The position numbers were made by a program, and so were the translations under genes. The notes under the pieces were generated by a model, which did no database searches, was not told the DNA's origin, and was given only the letters and a program-made list of their open reading frames with translations. 64,000 nucleotides of DNA from Candidatus Melainabacteria bacterium (GTDB taxonomy: Bacteria; Cyanobacteriota; Vampirovibrionia; Obscuribacterales; Obscuribacteraceae), in NCBI GenBank assembly GCA_003963305.1, contig RXJR01000031.1, forward strand, positions 186,001 through 250,000, read 5' to 3'. Positions 62,044-64,000 of the stretch are shown here, in pieces; positions within the stretch are counted from its first letter, which is position 1; the number at the start of each line of letters is the position of its first letter.

Positions 62044-62589
62044 TCAGTCTTTCGGTCGGATTTGAGCGCCTACATTTTTTTCGCCGTTACGGAATAGCCA
62101 CGGTGGAATAGGCTTGGTCGCTGATGACCATAATCCGATTTTTTGCGCTTTTGCCGCGGCAAATAAATCTTTCAAAGTTTTGTCAGTTGGGGCATATTTA
62201 TCGCTCCACCAGGCTAATCCTTTTTCCACTAGCTTCTGATTCAAGTTCGTGCCATCGGTCAGATAGATGTTGGCGACGATGCGCCCTTTAGGGTCTTTTC
62301 CGGTCTCTTCGACTTTAACTTCCTTCTTGTAGCATGCACCATCGGTGAAGGCACGTGCTTCCTGGCCGAATTCTTGCCCCATCTCCGGGCAATCGATTCC
62401 ATACAAAATTACTTTCTCGCTTTTTCCACCCGGTGCGCGCACAATATTCAAACTGTCGCCGTCTGGAACCGACACGACCTTGGCTGAAAATGTCTCTGCA
62501 AAGGCTGGAGAAACTGAGACCGCAATCAAACTGAAAAAACTGAGACTGGACATCAGGCACGATGCTGCCATTACACTTACTCTTGACAC
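62044..62589 (-). CDS. Secreted SNase-like (thermonuclease-family) protein
   Basis: 181 residues from GTG 62589, with GAGGGA seven bases upstream; the signal peptide ends near AFAETFS. The OB-fold nuclease pattern is seen: VVSVPDGDSL (Asp43, Asp45), VILYGIDCPEMGQEF (Asp66, Glu69) and DPKGRIVANIYL (Arg103). In staphylococcal nuclease an Arg begins the strand corresponding to VILYGID; here it is Ile, so activity may be reduced or altered. The family degrades nucleic acids outside the cell. A Pro-rich C-terminal end follows. It is convergent with the tRNA array, 35 bases apart. Confidence 0.88.
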   Translation of the reverse strand: MSRVSVMAASCLMSSLSFFSLIAVSVSPAFAETFSAKVVSVPDGDSLNIVRAPGGKSEKVILYGIDCPEMGQEFGQEARAFTDGACYKKEVKVEETGKDPKGRIVANIYLTDGTNLNQKLVEKGLAWWSDKYAPTDKTLKDLFAAAKAQKIGLWSSATKPIPPWLFRNGEKNVGAQIRPKD

Positions 62590-62710
62590 GACTCTGTCCC
62601 TCGAAGAATGAATTGGTGAATTATCCGGGATCTCAATTCGTCAACTCGTCATGCGGATTGATTCCGCGATGCACGATAGTTTACTCCTAGCATTATTTCA
62701 GACTTTACCG

Positions 62711-63475
62711 CTAGAGCACCGGAGCAGGTTCGGCAATAGTCGTGGTCTGTTTGCGCATTTCAGCCAGCGCTGCAATCATCTGCTCGCGCACAGCAGTGCG
62801 CATATCTCCGGAACTGCCCTTAAACACGCTCGCATCCACAGGCGGCAGCACCTTAATTCTGATGTGCTTTCGAAAGTTGAGTGTCGTACTTCCTTTCGGC
62901 AGAAGATCGAAGGTTCCATCGATCACTATCGGCACCACTTGCACTCCACAGTCCATAGCCAGTCGGAACGCACCATCTCTGAAGGCATGTATTTCGCCAT
63001 CTTCAGAACGAGTGCCTTCCGGAAACAGCGCAATGGAGCAGCCCTTTTTAAGCCAGGTTCGACAAACATCCATCATTTCGCGAATACTTTTGATATCGCC
63101 ACGGCGCAGAAGCACATCTTGATTTAGTCCCATGTTCCAGCCGACGAAAGGCACTTTAAAAATGGATTCTTTGGATACCCACTTAAATCTTCTGTGTAAT
63201 CCATAGATGACCAGAATATCTGCGAGCGATTGATGATTAGCTATCAGGACGTATGTTTTATCCGGTCTAATATTGTCGACACCTTCATACGAAAGCTTCC
63301 AGAAAGGATTAAGCTGAAAATAGTGGTATCCCCACCAGCATGAAAAGGCATGACAAGCCTTTCTTAGTGGATCAAACGGTGCCGTAAGCAGACAAATCAT
63401 TGCGCACACGGAGTAGAGTACCGCGCATGAAGCGAAGAAATAAATCGAGAAAAGTACTGACAAAAATTTGTTCAT
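62711..63475 (-). CDS. plsC: 1-acyl-sn-glycerol-3-phosphate acyltransferase (PlsC family)
   Basis: 254 residues from ATG 63475 (MNKFLSVLFSIYFF); an upstream TTG at 63490 adds five residues without a site. The catalytic HX4D is His81 to Asp86 in ANHQSLAD, and the phosphate-binding block is FPEGTRSEDG. VQVVPIVIDGTF and the late KHIRIKVLPPVD fit LPAAT enzymes, which make phosphatidic acid in phospholipid synthesis. An N-terminal helical hairpin (about 5-35) holds it on the membrane. It stands alone. Confidence 0.9.
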   Translation of the reverse strand: MNKFLSVLFSIYFFASCAVLYSVCAMICLLTAPFDPLRKACHAFSCWWGYHYFQLNPFWKLSYEGVDNIRPDKTYVLIANHQSLADILVIYGLHRRFKWVSKESIFKVPFVGWNMGLNQDVLLRRGDIKSIREMMDVCRTWLKKGCSIALFPEGTRSEDGEIHAFRDGAFRLAMDCGVQVVPIVIDGTFDLLPKGSTTLNFRKHIRIKVLPPVDASVFKGSSGDMRTAVREQMIAALAEMRKQTTTIAEPAPVL

Positions 63476-63907
63476 CGGTCCATTCTTCAAGGCTGGCCAT
63501 AGTCTACAGAAAGTATATCGGTACAGTCCAGTTTTTAATGTTGCAATAACAACACTTAGAAAAGTGGATGGTCACGTGGTTGTCGCAAGCTCGCTGGTGA
63601 TAATCCTGGTCGTCTGAAATTGTGTTCGATCGAACACGTCACGCGCGGAAACCAGCTCGATAATCATAAGGCATAGCAGAACGCGCTATGAAAGAGAACA
63701 CTCTAGCGAACACACTATGAAAGAGAACGCGCTCTGAAAACGAGAACGCACATTTGAAAAGGAGAACGCACTATCAGGAAAACTGATAGTGCGTCTCGTT
63801 CGCGATAAACCTTTAGAATCAAGCTGGGGCTTGCTCGTCTGCTGCGTCTCTCTCATCTCTCCCGGTCTTCTGGACCAACGGAGACTTCGAATTAGCGTCG
63901 TGACAGA
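63476..63907. other. 432-base noncoding stretch with repeats and a terminator
   Basis: Degenerate GAGAACGCACTATGAAA-like units, about five, lie at 63676-63781, the last merging with the terminator hairpin. No RNA gene was recognised at 63491-63670. Confidence 0.5.
63766..63794 (-). terminator. Strong hairpin, terminator for a minus-strand gene at the right edge
   Basis: ACGCACTATCAG (63766-63777) pairs perfectly with CTGATAGTGCGT (63783-63794) around a 5-base loop. Read on the minus strand it is followed by TCTCCTTTTC, a pyrimidine tract. It would end a transcript entering from the right, about 115 bases after the stop at 63908. Confidence 0.6.
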
Positions 63908-64000
63908 CTATGGTTGATTGAAGTAAACAGCGACGGTGCAATCGAAACCATCGTCCGAGTGGCAATAACACCAAGCGAAATTGCTAACGACACAAGCATC
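63908..64000 (-). CDS. Possible C-terminal end of a Cys-rich protein (cut by window edge)
   Basis: A minus-strand frame open from the edge ends at TAG 63908-63910 and encodes 30 residues (DACVVSNFAWCYCHSDD...YFNQP), with four Cys. A second frame is also open here, so the choice is not certain. The terminator 115 bases downstream supports a minus-strand transcript. Confidence 0.3.
   Translation of the reverse strand, partial: DACVVSNFAWCYCHSDDGFDCTVAVYFNQP

Overview
The window looks like chromosomal DNA of a Gram-negative-type, free-living bacterium of roughly 50% GC that uses the standard code (TGA, TAA and TAG all close genes). Caspase-like orthocaspases, DUF4239, Ser/Thr kinases with an N-terminal zinc ribbon, a periplasmic PPIase lipoprotein, many secreted proteins of unknown function and a density of minisatellite repeats fit a non-photosynthetic relative of Cyanobacteria (Melainabacteria/Vampirovibrionia, Obscuribacterales-like). 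That assignment is an inference from gene content; there is no rRNA or other phylogenetic marker strong enough to fix it.

Layout. 1-9.4 kb: the end of an unknown gene, a secreted unknown protein, a secreted orthocaspase followed by a secreted protein with papain-like motifs in the wrong order, an AlkD-type DNA glycosylase, an unknown protein, and a zinc-ribbon/kinase/TM/helical-repeat receptor kinase. 9.5-15.1 kb: an RND efflux operon (adaptor, pump, DUF4239 membrane protein). 15.1-20.7 kb: a second RND module, a GntR/FCD repressor plus adaptor on the minus strand and the pump divergent on the plus strand, with strong palindromic operators between them. 20.8-26.6 kb: SEL1 protein, secreted thioredoxin, aldo/keto reductase, acetyltransferase with a tandem-repeat insertion, serine hydrolase, cytochrome c. 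26.9-30.7 kb: L,D-transpeptidase, a broken tyrosine recombinase, and an overlapping pair (alpha/beta hydrolase plus tail-anchored coiled-coil protein). 30.7-37.0 kb: Kef-type antiporter, release factor 3, lipoprotein, VOC protein, CorA. 37-50 kb: secreted and repeat-bearing proteins, a second caspase, a double-cyclophilin lipoprotein, a GH144-like glucoamylase-family protein, a BON protein, a TonB-C-like protein, a 46-residue peptide gene and an EF-hand protein with 12-residue repeats. 50-61 kb: beta-lactamase-like hydrolase, membrane proteins, Na+/solute symporter, LysM protein, aldose epimerase, SGNH protein. 61.1-62.0 kb: a promoter, a strongly folded leader and a five-tRNA array (Glu, Asp, Pro, Leu-anticodon, Tyr). 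62.0-63.5 kb: SNase-like nuclease and PlsC acyltransferase. The right end holds repeats, a terminator and the possible tail of a minus-strand gene.

The strongest unexplained pattern is repetitive. At four loci a short tandem repeat starts on the stop codon of a gene, so the stop is copied again and again downstream (46.8, 53.75, 59.0 and 61.0 kb). Four other genes carry in-frame minisatellites (24.8, 37.9, 45.2, 49.8 kb). Other items worth attention are the atypical tRNA array with its folded leader, the reordered papain motifs, the operator set of the second RND module, and the tiny 46-residue gene with its own promoter.
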